A DNA stretch of 64,000 bases from Thermomonas beijingensis. GTDB lineage: Bacteria > Pseudomonadota > Gammaproteobacteria > Xanthomonadales > Xanthomonadaceae. Within the stretch, counting starts at the first letter, position 1, and each line of letters opens with the position of its first letter. Under the pieces are notes generated by a model. The model saw only the letters and a list, made by a program, of their open reading frames with translations. It was not told the DNA's origin and ran no database searches. A program made the translations under genes and the position numbers. Positions 1 through 9,027 of the stretch are shown here, in pieces. The stretch is from assembly GCF_020034655.1 (NCBI RefSeq), contig NZ_JAIQDJ010000007.1, positions 40,482-104,481 on the forward strand. Direction: 5' to 3'.

Positions 1-1301
1 GGCCCCGGCGTCTGCGGCCGCCACAGTGCAAACGCCAGCGCTGGCATCAAGGTAGCCAAGGCCGAAAACGACACCGCGCCCACATCGGCCAATACCGCAT
101 TGCCGCTGACCAACCGGCTATACGCCCAACCCGATAACATGATGGCAACAATGCCGAATCGTCGCAGCAGCAACAGGTCGCCACTGTGGTCACTGGCCTT
201 GCCGCGTGCCCACGCACCACGCAGCAGGCCGGGTGCAAACCAATGGTTGCCGATCATCAGGCTCAGCGTGAGCGTGCTGACAATCACCATGCCGGTCGCC
301 GCACTCAAGCCCCCCAGAAACACCAGCAAGGCCATGCCGGCGTGCCCCTGCACCATCGGTAGCGCCAAAGCGTACATATCGGTGGGAACGTGCTCCCCCA
401 GCAGGGCCGCGCCGGCACGCGCCAGCGGCAAAGTGGGCAGCGCGATCAACAGCAGATACAGCGGAAACTGCCAACGCGCGGTGCGCACGTCCCGTTCGTC
501 GCGGCATTCCACTACACCCACATGGAATTGGTGCGGCATCAGGAACATCGCCAGTGCCCCCAAAATCACCAAAGGCATGAAGCCACCTGCGGACGATGAT
601 GGCGGCAAACGTGGCGCACTGGGCAATGTGTGCAGGCCCAGCCACACAAACCCGCCCAGCGCCAGCATGACCAATAGTTTGAACAACGATTCGAATGCCA
701 GTGCCAGCACCAACCCGCGGTTGTGCTCGGCCGCACTCACCCGGCGGGTGCCAAACATCATGGCGAACAAAGCCATTGCCAGCGCCACGTACAACGCACC
801 ATCCCGCCACAGCGGCGGTGCGCCATCATCGGCCGCACCGGTGCCCGCCGTCAGCGTGGTGAAGCTCATGGTGATCGCCTGCAGTTGCAGCGCGATGTAA
901 GGGATCAACCCCAGCACTGTCACCAAGGTGACGATCGCGGCAAGCCATGCGTCTTTGCCTAAGCGCGTGGCAATGAGATCGGCCAGCGACGTCGCATTGG
1001 TTTGCCGCGCCAGCCGTACCAGCCGTATCAAAAAGACAACCGCCAGCGCGTAGCACAGGATGGCGCCAATGAAAGTGGGCGGCAGTGGCCAGCCATAACG
1101 GGCCGCTTGGGTGACGGTGCCGTAGAACGTCCACGAGGTGCAATGCACCGCCAACGACAAGCCGTACACATGCCGCCAGTGCTTCGCAAACGCATCTGGA
1201 TGGCGCTCGGCGTACAGACCGGTGCCAAACAGCAGACCCAGCCACAGCAATGCAGCAGCAACGACAGCGGCGATACTCAGCATCGCCGCGCCTTCAGCCA
1301 T
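1..1301 (-). CDS. Sensor histidine kinase with SLC5-type transport domain, N-terminal part (CbrA-like), runs off the left edge
   Basis: Only the first ~433 residues are present; the frame stays open to base 1. The protein is strongly hydrophobic, with about nine to ten membrane segments. It carries the stretch HCTSWTFYGTVTQAARYGW and the run GLIPYIALQLQAI, which are typical of the sodium/solute-symporter (SLC5) domain fused to histidine kinases of the CbrA type. In that family a STAC linker, PAS, HisKA and HATPase domains follow, often with a receiver; these would lie left of the window. A plain SSS transporter is the alternative. The start at 1301 has no clear ribosome binding site. An in-frame ATG at 1283 follows GAAGG at suitable spacing and may be the true start. 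The role in carbon or amino-acid sensing is inferred from CbrA only. Confidence 0.75.
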   Translation of the reverse strand, partial: MAEGAAMLSIAAVVAAALLWLGLLFGTGLYAERHPDAFAKHWRHVYGLSLAVHCTSWTFYGTVTQAARYGWPLPPTFIGAILCYALAVVFLIRLVRLARQTNATSLADLIATRLGKDAWLAAIVTLVTVLGLIPYIALQLQAITMSFTTLTAGTGAADDGAPPLWRDGALYVALAMALFAMMFGTRRVSAAEHNRGLVLALAFESLFKLLVMLALGGFVWLGLHTLPSAPRLPPSSSAGGFMPLVILGALAMFLMPHQFHVGVVECRDERDVRTARWQFPLYLLLIALPTLPLARAGAALLGEHVPTDMYALALPMVQGHAGMALLVFLGGLSAATGMVIVSTLTLSLMIGNHWFAPGLLRGAWARGKASDHSGDLLLLRRFGIVAIMLSGWAYSRLVSGNAVLADVGAVSFSALATLMPALAFALWRPQTPG

Positions 1302-1398
1302 GGGGGTGGGGTTCGATCATCGGGCCACATTGCTGGCGAGCATAACGCGACGGCGAGCCGAAGCCCGCCGCCGCGCCGTCACCGCCCCAGGGGTTGGG

Positions 1399-3675
1399 TC
1401 AGAAGTTGTAGCGCGCAGTCAGGCTGAACTGGCGAGGCGCACCGTAGAAACCCGTCATCACACCAAGTGCCGACACCAGGTTGTACCCGGTTGTGCGGTA
1501 TTCCTTGTTGGTCAGGTTGGTGCCGGCCAGTGACAGAGACCATGCATCATTGATCCGCCAAGTCACGTTTGCATTGACCAGACCATAGCCATCCTGGGTA
1601 ATCGGGCTGGCAAGCGCCCCGGTCACTGGGTCCTTCACGATTTCGGTGGTGGCCACTACCTTGGACTGATAGCTATAGCCAGCACGCGCGGACAGATGCC
1701 CACCATTGGCTAGATCGGTACGCCATTCAAGGTTGATCGCACCCGAGAAATCCGGGGCGTTGGTCATTGCTTGTTGCTTGGCAATATTCACCCCTTTGAA
1801 CATGTACTCATCAAACTTGGCATCCATCCAGGCCAGATTTCCGGTAATCGCCCAGTGCTGGGTCGGCAGCCATTGGTATTCGACTTCCAGGCCATTGATG
1901 GTCGCGGCACCGGCATTGGTGAAATCGCCGAAGAACGCATCATCCTTGCCGTCGTTATTGCTGTCGTAAGCAGTGAAGATCGACAGCTGGATATCCTTGT
2001 ATTTGTTGTGGAACGCGGCCAAGTTCAAGAACAGACGTTGGTCCAGCAGCCCCATCTTGCTGCCAATCTCGTAACTGTCGACCTGCTCGTCCTTGAACGG
2101 TTCAGCCGACCGTGGCACCGCAGTAGCTTGGGCGCGGATGTTGTACCCCCCCGACTTGAAGCCACGCGAGGCATTACCGTAGACCATGATGTCGGGGGTG
2201 ATCTGGTAGTCCAGCGAGACCTTTGGCGACATGTTCTTGAAGTTGATGGTCTTGTTGAAATTCGCCGAGACTGCTGTTTGCTTGCTGAAAGTTCCGTCGC
2301 TATAGCTACGATTAAGAACGACAGCGTGCTTGTCTTCGTCGGTGTAGCGCGCACCAACATCGATTGAGAATTTGTCAGTGACATCAAAGGTCCAGTCGGC
2401 ATACACGGCGATGCTGTCCGTCATCACCTTGCCTTGGGTGTCACCAAATAGCAGGCCATAGAAATTGTTCAGCACCTGGCCACCGGCCTCGCCGCTGAAA
2501 GAATACAGGCCAACCACCCCGCGCGAGCGACCACCGCCGTCGTAGTTGACTTGAAGTTCTTGACTCACCTGCTGGTCGTTGTAGAAGGCTTTGACGTCCG
2601 CGATCGGGAATGGCAGCGTATCGAAATCGATGTTGGTCTCGGTATCAGACTCGCGTTTTGCCAACACGTATTTGAGTGTCCAGTTGTCGTCTGCCCGATA
2701 GTTCACGGTCATCGATGCACCATCCACCTTGGTGTAATTCGTGTTGGGCATCCCGTTACGTACGTCGTAACGGCTGTCCAGCGGCAACCAAGTAGACAGC
2801 CCCGGGAACAGGAAATTGGCCGTTGCATTGGTGTTTGGTGCTAGCAGCTTGGCACCGCGCACGCCTGAATCGTCCTTCATCCAGTCCATTGCAAACTGGA
2901 TGTCGAAACTGTCGGTGACATATGCACCCAGTTGAGCACGCACGACCTTGATGTCTTTGTCGCTCACCTGATCGCCAGTGCGAATGTTTTCACCAAAGCC
3001 GTCACGGCTCAGGCTCGCAGCAGTAATGCGAGCGCGCAAAGTATCGCTACCCAAGCCGCCGCCCAACCCCAGCTTGAAATCGCGCTGACCATAGTTGCCA
3101 AGGGTGACCGCACCGAAGCCGTTGAACTCTGGCGACAGTGCGCGTGTTACGTACTTGATTGCGCCACCGATGGTGTTCTTGCCGTACAGGGTGCCCTGCG
3201 GGCCGCGCAGCACTTCCACGCGCTCAACATCCAGTACATCCAGTAAGGCACCCTGCGGGCGGGCCAGATAGACATCGTCCAAGTACAGGCCCACACCAGG
3301 ATCAACGCCCCACAGAGGATCAGACTGGCCAACGCCCCGGATGTAGGCAGTGATGGTGGTATTTGATCCACGCGCGGCGTAGATGGTCATATTCGGCACC
3401 TGCGCACCCAGATCCCCCAGATCCTGGATATTGAGCTTGTCTAACGAATCGGCAGTGAACGCGGTGACCGCGACTGGCACGTCCTGCAGGGTTTCTTCGC
3501 GTTTGCGGGCAGTGACCTTCACGCTTTCAAGGGTTGTCGCCTTTTGTGCCGCGGGAGTGGCCGCCTGCTCGCCGTCCTTGCCCTTGGCAGCATCCTGCGC
3601 CAAAGCAGGAGCTCCAATCAGGAACGACATCGCCAGTGCACCGTGAACAGCCAGACTCAATTGCTTACGCTTCAT
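1399..3675 (-). CDS. TonB-dependent outer-membrane receptor
   Basis: This 758-residue protein has a signal peptide (about residues 1-27, ending ALAQ), a TonB-box-like segment near residues 49-59 (LESVKVTARKR), a plug domain with the classic RGPQGTLYGKNTIGGAI motif, and a C-terminal beta-barrel ending in Phe (YNF). It would import a large or scarce substrate across the outer membrane using TonB energy. I chose the start at 3675 because it gives a clean signal peptide and follows GGAGGAATT at good spacing; an upstream extension to 3723 adds an implausible leader. The substrate cannot be read from the sequence. It is divergent from a GntP-type permease across 162 bases, so a shared substrate such as a sugar acid is possible, but that is inference. 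Confidence 0.9.
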   Translation of the reverse strand: MKRKQLSLAVHGALAMSFLIGAPALAQDAAKGKDGEQAATPAAQKATTLESVKVTARKREETLQDVPVAVTAFTADSLDKLNIQDLGDLGAQVPNMTIYAARGSNTTITAYIRGVGQSDPLWGVDPGVGLYLDDVYLARPQGALLDVLDVERVEVLRGPQGTLYGKNTIGGAIKYVTRALSPEFNGFGAVTLGNYGQRDFKLGLGGGLGSDTLRARITAASLSRDGFGENIRTGDQVSDKDIKVVRAQLGAYVTDSFDIQFAMDWMKDDSGVRGAKLLAPNTNATANFLFPGLSTWLPLDSRYDVRNGMPNTNYTKVDGASMTVNYRADDNWTLKYVLAKRESDTETNIDFDTLPFPIADVKAFYNDQQVSQELQVNYDGGGRSRGVVGLYSFSGEAGGQVLNNFYGLLFGDTQGKVMTDSIAVYADWTFDVTDKFSIDVGARYTDEDKHAVVLNRSYSDGTFSKQTAVSANFNKTINFKNMSPKVSLDYQITPDIMVYGNASRGFKSGGYNIRAQATAVPRSAEPFKDEQVDSYEIGSKMGLLDQRLFLNLAAFHNKYKDIQLSIFTAYDSNNDGKDDAFFGDFTNAGAATINGLEVEYQWLPTQHWAITGNLAWMDAKFDEYMFKGVNIAKQQAMTNAPDFSGAINLEWRTDLANGGHLSARAGYSYQSKVVATTEIVKDPVTGALASPITQDGYGLVNANVTWRINDAWSLSLAGTNLTNKEYRTTGYNLVSALGVMTGFYGAPRQFSLTARYNF

Positions 3676-3837
3676 CGCCAATTCCTCCCGGGATATGCAG
3701 AACCAGCGGACGGATGCCGCCATTGCTGTGCACGGTAATCACTTGCCGGGCGGGTGGGCATTGGACGTTAGGACAATGTTGCATCGCCCGATTGGCAACG
3801 ACACTCGCAGCCCAACGTCCGTTGCCCGGAGTGGCGC

Positions 3838-5241
3838 ATGTCGTTTTTGATCGTATTGGCCGCACTGTGCTTCCTGATGGTGGTGGCCTACCGCGGCTAC
3901 AGCGTGATCCTGTTCGCGCCGGTAGCGGCGCTGGGCGCGGTACTGCTGACCGATCCGCAACTGGTGGCACCTATGTTCACCGGCTTGTTCATGGACAAGA
4001 TGGTCGGCTTTCTGAAACTGTATTTTCCAGTGTTTTTGCTGGGCGCGGTGTTCGGAAAAGTGATCGAGTTGTCGGGGTTTTCCAAGGCCATCGTGCGGGC
4101 CACCATCCGCGTGGTGGGCGCGCAGCGGGCGATGCTCTCCATCGTGCTGGTGTGCGCGCTGCTGACCTACGGCGGGGTGTCGCTGTTCGTGGTGGTGTTT
4201 GCGGTGTATCCGTTCGCTGCCGAATTATTTCGCCAATCCAATATCCCCAAGCGGCTGATCCCCGGCACGATTGCGCTGGGCGCGTTCACCTTCACCATGG
4301 ATGCGCTGCCGGGCACGCCGCAGATCCAGAACATCATCCCCACCACGTTTTTCGGCACCAACACCTGGGCCGCGCCCACGCTGGGCAGTTTGGGCGGGGT
4401 GTTTATCCTGATCGTGGGCATGAGCTATCTGGAATGGCGCCGCCGCGCCGCACTGCAAGCCGGCGAGGGCTATGGCGATGCCGCCAGCCTGCGCAACGAG
4501 CCGGCGGCCTTTGCCGGTGGCAAACTCGCGCATCCACTCATCGCCATCTTGCCGCTGCTGCTGGTCGGTGTGGTCAATAAGCTGCTGACCTTGTGGATCC
4601 CCCAACATTACGGCGATAGCACCAGCTTCGTGCCGGCGGTGATTGGCAACCCTGCACCGGTGGTGCAGGAAATTTCGAAAGTCGCGGCGATCTGGGCGGT
4701 AGAAGGCGCGCTGCTGGCCGGTATCGCCTGTGTGCTGCTGTTTGCATGGAAGCCGGTCAAAGCAAGTTTTGCCGAAGGCAGCAAATCCGCCATCTCCGGT
4801 GCACTGCTGGCCGGCATGAATACCGCATCCGAATACGGCTTTGGTGCCGTCATCGCCGCCCTGCCCGGCTTTTTGGTGGTGGCGCACGCGCTGGGTTCGA
4901 TCCCCAATCCGTTGGTGAACGAAGCGGTGACCGTCACCGCCCTGGCCGGCATCACCGGCAGCGCATCGGGTGGCATGAGCATTGCGCTGGCGGCGATGGC
5001 GGACACCTTCATCGCCAATGCGCATGCCGCAGGCATCCCGATGGAGGTACTGCATCGGGTGGCCGCAATGGCCTCCGGCGGCATGGATACCCTGCCGCAC
5101 AACGGTGCAGTCATCACCCTGCTCGCGGTCACCGGGCTGAACCATCGCCAATCCTACAAAGATATTTTTGCCGTTACCTGCATCAAGACGCTGGCGGTGT
5201 TTGTGGTCATTGCGGCCTATTACATGTTCGGGCTGGTGTGA
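3838..5241 (+). CDS. GntP-family permease
   Basis: A 467-residue inner-membrane protein with roughly twelve hydrophobic segments. It has the two-fold layout of the GntP/CitM superfamily, including the glycine-rich LLTYGGVSLFVVVF loop, FTMDALPGTPQIQNIIPTTFF, and the late segment with GSASGGMSIAL followed by ASGGMDTLPHNGAVITLL. Family members import gluconate or related organic acids with protons. A GGAG motif lies six bases before the ATG. It is divergent from the TonB-dependent receptor, which suggests but does not prove a shared uptake route. No kinase or dehydrogenase for gluconate lies next to it, so the substrate is open. Confidence 0.82.
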   Translation: MSFLIVLAALCFLMVVAYRGYSVILFAPVAALGAVLLTDPQLVAPMFTGLFMDKMVGFLKLYFPVFLLGAVFGKVIELSGFSKAIVRATIRVVGAQRAMLSIVLVCALLTYGGVSLFVVVFAVYPFAAELFRQSNIPKRLIPGTIALGAFTFTMDALPGTPQIQNIIPTTFFGTNTWAAPTLGSLGGVFILIVGMSYLEWRRRAALQAGEGYGDAASLRNEPAAFAGGKLAHPLIAILPLLLVGVVNKLLTLWIPQHYGDSTSFVPAVIGNPAPVVQEISKVAAIWAVEGALLAGIACVLLFAWKPVKASFAEGSKSAISGALLAGMNTASEYGFGAVIAALPGFLVVAHALGSIPNPLVNEAVTVTALAGITGSASGGMSIALAAMADTFIANAHAAGIPMEVLHRVAAMASGGMDTLPHNGAVITLLAVTGLNHRQSYKDIFAVTCIKTLAVFVVIAAYYMFGLV

Positions 5242-5274
5242 CGGGCTTGTCAGACAGGTGGATTGCCACGCACC

Positions 5275-6567
5275 ATGCGTGGCATGAATGACATCGAAAA
5301 CCCGCACACACTGTCACGCCGCACCACTCCGACGTGGGAAGTTGAATTACTGATTTCCGGTATTGCGGTGTTTGCCATGCTGCAATTGCCAGGCTGGCTG
5401 GATGACCGGTTTTTCGCGCTGCGCCCGCGGTTTGATTCCGACTGGCGAACGGTGCTGCAGCTGGTGTACATCTACGCCAGAAGTGCGGCGCTGATTCTGG
5501 CCTTGACCTTCGTCCTGCATCTGCTGCTGCGTGCGCGCTGGATTGCCTTGGTGGGCATGCATTCGGTGTATCCCGATGGCATTCGCTGGGACAAACTACG
5601 CATTGGCCCGATTGCACGCGCGATGGAGCAAGCGCGTGAAATATCATTCCCTGACATCATCGAAAACGCCGATAACCGCGCCACCATCTTGTTTGCAGTC
5701 GGAGTCACTCAAGCGATGTTTGTGGTGGTGATCTCAATCGCCGCGATCAGCATACTTGGGTTGTCCATGATAATTGCCGCACTGAGCGGCGGCCGACTAG
5801 ATCCAAGCAGTATTCTGGTCGTGCTCATGGGGCTCTGGGTGGTGCCGTCGGCAGTAGCGGCAATGATTGACCATAAGTACGGTAGTGCATTAACGCCAAA
5901 TAGCCGTTGGTACCGGCTATTGCAGCGCATGTTCGGAGTCTATGCGAGGCTTGGTTTTCGCCGCAGCAACAACCCGGTGATGGCGTTGCTGAGCAGCCAC
6001 AGCAGCGACCGCAAAGTACTCACTGCCACTATGCTGCTGATGTTCCTTGCACTAGGGGTGACAATATTCAGTGGGACACTGCAGCGTGAGCCATCCTTGC
6101 TTGGCAATTACGCACTGTTTCCTGCCGGACGCGATGTGCGGGCCCTCGATAGTGCCCACTACGATGACCAGCGCAACCCTGCGCGGGATGATGCCGTGCC
6201 CTATGTGCAGTCCGCGATCATCAAGGATGCCTACGCACAGTTGGTGGTGCCGTTCCAACCCAATCGCGATACTTCCGCGATGCAGCGGCGTTGCCCGCAG
6301 ACCCGGGCACAGTCCGCACAAACACGGCTGACCTGCTTGTCCGCACTGCACACGGTTACGCTGGACGGCAAGCCACTGCCTGAACTGCGCTATGAAATTT
6401 CCAGCGACCCACGCACCGACCGCCCCGCCCTGCTGGCGATGATCGATGTGCGCACACTCGCTAACGGGCGGCATGAATTACATGTAACGCGCCCTCCGCG
6501 CAGCGGAAGCTCCGCGAAGGACATCTCACAAGATCCCGGTTTCGATGTGATTGCATTCTGGCGCTGA
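5275..6567 (+). CDS. Uncharacterised multi-pass membrane protein
   Basis: I do not recognise a named family. The ~430-residue protein has hydrophobic segments at about residues 25-45, 60-85, 130-170, 175-200 and 250-270. A soluble C-terminal part (about 275-430) contains two or three Cys residues and ends near DPGFDVIAFWR. The topology suggests a membrane region carrying an extracytoplasmic C-terminal domain. Three starts are possible: TTG at 5263, ATG at 5275 and ATG at 5284. An AGGTGG motif at 5255-5260 fits none of them perfectly; I give 5275. The gene follows the permease by about 30 bases on the same strand and could be co-transcribed. Its base composition (around 6000-6100) is a little lower in GC than its neighbours. 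Confidence 0.7.
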   Translation: MRGMNDIENPHTLSRRTTPTWEVELLISGIAVFAMLQLPGWLDDRFFALRPRFDSDWRTVLQLVYIYARSAALILALTFVLHLLLRARWIALVGMHSVYPDGIRWDKLRIGPIARAMEQAREISFPDIIENADNRATILFAVGVTQAMFVVVISIAAISILGLSMIIAALSGGRLDPSSILVVLMGLWVVPSAVAAMIDHKYGSALTPNSRWYRLLQRMFGVYARLGFRRSNNPVMALLSSHSSDRKVLTATMLLMFLALGVTIFSGTLQREPSLLGNYALFPAGRDVRALDSAHYDDQRNPARDDAVPYVQSAIIKDAYAQLVVPFQPNRDTSAMQRRCPQTRAQSAQTRLTCLSALHTVTLDGKPLPELRYEISSDPRTDRPALLAMIDVRTLANGRHELHVTRPPRSGSSAKDISQDPGFDVIAFWR

Positions 6568-6598
6568 CCTGACCGCCAGCAACTTCTAAACTAACGCG

Positions 6599-7702
6599 GT
6601 GAACACTCCGCAGCGCAAGATCATCCACGTGGACATGGACGCGTTTTACGCGTCGGTGGAGCAGCGTGATAACCCGTCCTTGCGCGGGCAACCGGTCGTA
6701 GTGGCGTGGAAAGGATCGCGTTCTGTGGTGTGTGCGGCCAGCTACGAGGCACGCACGTTTGGCGTACGCTCGGCAATGCCGGCGCTGCGTGCGGAAAAAC
6801 TCTGCCCGCAGGCGGTGTTCGTGCCACCGGACTTTTCCCGCTACAAAGCGGTCTCCCGGCAGGTGCGCAGCATCTTTGAACGCTATACCCACTTGATCGA
6901 ACCACTGTCGCTGGATGAAGCCTATCTGGACGTCACCACGCCCCTGCGTGACCTGGGGAGTGCTACTGCCATCGCGCAAGAAATACGCAGCGCAATTTTC
7001 GAACAAACCCAGCTCACCGCGTCGGCCGGCATCGCGCCCAATAAATTCCTGGCCAAGATCGCCAGCGACTGGAACAAACCCAATGGGCAATTCGTGGTCA
7101 AACCCACAATGGTGGACGCTTTTTTGGCACCGCTGGCGGTGGGCAAGCTGCCGGGTGTGGGCAAGGTGATGGAAGCCAAACTGGCCGAGCTGGGCATCCA
7201 CACCTGCAATGATCTGCGCAGCTTCGGTGCGGAGCCGCTGCAACTGCGCTTCGGGCGCTGGGGCCGACGGCTGCATGAGTTGGCCTTCGGGATCGACCAG
7301 CGCGAGGTGCAAAGCGTGCGCGCCACCTTGCAGATTTCCAGCGAAGACACCTTCCCGGTGGATCTGCCGCTGGACGCGCTGGAGCCGCATATTCGTCGCT
7401 TGGCGGCCGCTACATGGCAGGGCTATGGCAAGGAATGGCAGCGCCACCCCGGTCGCATCGCCCGCACCGTGGTGCTGAAACTGAAAACGGCCGACTTCCG
7501 CAGCCTGACGCGCAGCTTGACCGGGGCGGAACCGCCCACCTCGGAACAGGCCCTGGCCGATATCGCCTGTGCCCTGCGCGCGCGCGTGGATCTGCCCGTG
7601 CAGACACGCTACCGGTTAGTGGGCGTGGGGCTGTCCGGCTTTGCCGAGGCCGACGGCAGCCCGGCGCAAGAGGACCTGTTTTTGTCCGCCACGCCGGCAT
7701 GA
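6599..7702 (+). CDS. dinB: DNA polymerase IV (Y-family translesion polymerase)
   Basis: A 367-residue Y-family polymerase of normal length. The N-terminus IHVDMDAFYASVE gives the catalytic Asp12; SLDEAYLD gives Asp106 and Glu107, the other metal ligands. The helix-hairpin-helix region (KLPGVGKVMEAKLAELGI) and a little-finger domain follow. The C-terminal QEDLF near residue 359 matches a beta-clamp-binding motif. It copies past damaged template bases and extends mismatched ends. Translation starts at GTG 6599; the conserved N-terminus begins only a few residues later, so no other start fits. No LexA box (CTG-N10-CAG) is obvious in the 31 bases upstream. Confidence 0.95.
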   Translation: MNTPQRKIIHVDMDAFYASVEQRDNPSLRGQPVVVAWKGSRSVVCAASYEARTFGVRSAMPALRAEKLCPQAVFVPPDFSRYKAVSRQVRSIFERYTHLIEPLSLDEAYLDVTTPLRDLGSATAIAQEIRSAIFEQTQLTASAGIAPNKFLAKIASDWNKPNGQFVVKPTMVDAFLAPLAVGKLPGVGKVMEAKLAELGIHTCNDLRSFGAEPLQLRFGRWGRRLHELAFGIDQREVQSVRATLQISSEDTFPVDLPLDALEPHIRRLAAATWQGYGKEWQRHPGRIARTVVLKLKTADFRSLTRSLTGAEPPTSEQALADIACALRARVDLPVQTRYRLVGVGLSGFAEADGSPAQEDLFLSATPA

Positions 7703-7771
7703 CCACGCAGGTGTGAACACCGCCGCAAGAATGGAACAATCACTCCAGATTGCAAGCGCTAGGCTGTCGCA

Positions 7772-8983
7772 ATGACCACGCCTGCAGCCAGTCCTGCCAC
7801 GACTCCCCTAGTGCCCTCAACCGCACCCCTGGGTGATGATTTGCGCGGGCTGTTGCGTCTGTTGCTGCAGGCCATCACCGCCACCAGCGGGCTGGCCGAG
7901 CACGTCCATGCCAATGTCCTGGGCGTGCCGTCGCGGCTGCTGGGCGCACCCACCCGTGCGCGCACACGCGGCATTGCGGGCCTTGCTTACGCGTCAGTGC
8001 GTACCACCTCGCAGTGGCTGGGTGGCGGGCTGGACGCGGCCTTGGCCAAACTGCCGTTGGCTGCGCAAACCGGCACCCGATCAGCGCGGCGTGAGGCCCT
8101 GCTGGCCGCACTCAATGGCGTGTTGGGTGACCACCTGCAGGCCAGCAGCAATTCCCTGGCGTTGTCCGCTTGCCTGCGCAGCAATGGACAAGTCTTGCCG
8201 CTGGATGACGCGGCATGGCCCGCCAGCCTGCCCTTTGCAACCCCCAAACTGCTGGTGCAGGTGCACGGGCTGTGCATGAACGACCTGCAATGGCGTCAGC
8301 AAGGCCACGATCACGGTGCGCAACTGGCCGCCGAGCATGGCTATACGCCGGTCCATCTGCACTACAACAGCGGCCTGTCGATCGCCAGCAACGGCGAAGC
8401 ATTCGCGCAGTTGTTGCAACAATTGCTGGCGCGCTGGCCGGTGCCGATGGAGCGCTTTGCCATCCTCGGCCACAGCATGGGCGGCTTGGTGACACGCGCC
8501 GCGATTCTGCACGCCAGCCGTAACGCGCAAGCATGGTTGCAACAGCTCGATCAAGTCGTGTTTCTGGGTACCCCGCATCACGGCGCGCCGCTGGAACGGG
8601 CCGGCCATCTGCTGCAACACACCTTGGGCCTGACGCCGTGGACAGCCCCCTTCACGGGCATCGGACGGTTGCGCAGCATCGGCATCCAGGACCTGCGACA
8701 CGGCAGCATCGGCGCACCGAATGCAGACTACCCGCCGTTGCCGGCAGGCCTGCGCGCCTACGCCGTTGCAGCCTCCACCCAAGCCATTGCAGCGGGCCGC
8801 GGCGGCCGCTATCCGCGTGGTGACGGCTTGGTGCCCATTGCCAGCGCCCTGGGCGAACACCGCGACCCCCGCCGCAATCTGCGCATCCCCAAAGCGCACC
8901 AATATCTGGTGGCCGGCACTGGCCATATCGGGCTGCTCAGCAGCATCGAGGTGTACCAACAGTTGCGGCGTTGGTTGGCGTAA
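7772..8983 (+). CDS. Alpha/beta hydrolase, lipase-like (PGAP1-type)
   Basis: A 403-residue protein with an alpha/beta-hydrolase core from about residue 158. The oxyanion-side motif VHGLCMND is at 164-171 and the nucleophile elbow GHSMGG at 233-238 (Ser235), followed by FLGTPHHGAPLE, typical of esterases and lipases that act on acylated lipids. A late HIGLLSS contains the likely catalytic His. There is no obvious signal peptide, so it is probably cytoplasmic or membrane-associated. The N-terminal ~150 residues are helical and of unknown role. Native substrate unknown. It lies about 45 bases before the MFS gene on the same strand. Confidence 0.82.
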   Translation: MTTPAASPATTPLVPSTAPLGDDLRGLLRLLLQAITATSGLAEHVHANVLGVPSRLLGAPTRARTRGIAGLAYASVRTTSQWLGGGLDAALAKLPLAAQTGTRSARREALLAALNGVLGDHLQASSNSLALSACLRSNGQVLPLDDAAWPASLPFATPKLLVQVHGLCMNDLQWRQQGHDHGAQLAAEHGYTPVHLHYNSGLSIASNGEAFAQLLQQLLARWPVPMERFAILGHSMGGLVTRAAILHASRNAQAWLQQLDQVVFLGTPHHGAPLERAGHLLQHTLGLTPWTAPFTGIGRLRSIGIQDLRHGSIGAPNADYPPLPAGLRAYAVAASTQAIAAGRGGRYPRGDGLVPIASALGEHRDPRRNLRIPKAHQYLVAGTGHIGLLSSIEVYQQLRRWLA

Positions 8984-9027
8984 TTGGCATGCACCACAGC
9001 GTGGTGCAAATACCCTACGCTTGCGTG

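Noticed and set aside
7710..7721. Short palindrome GGTGT-GA-ACACC after dinB
   Set aside because: Only five-bp arms and no T tract; such short palindromes are expected by chance.
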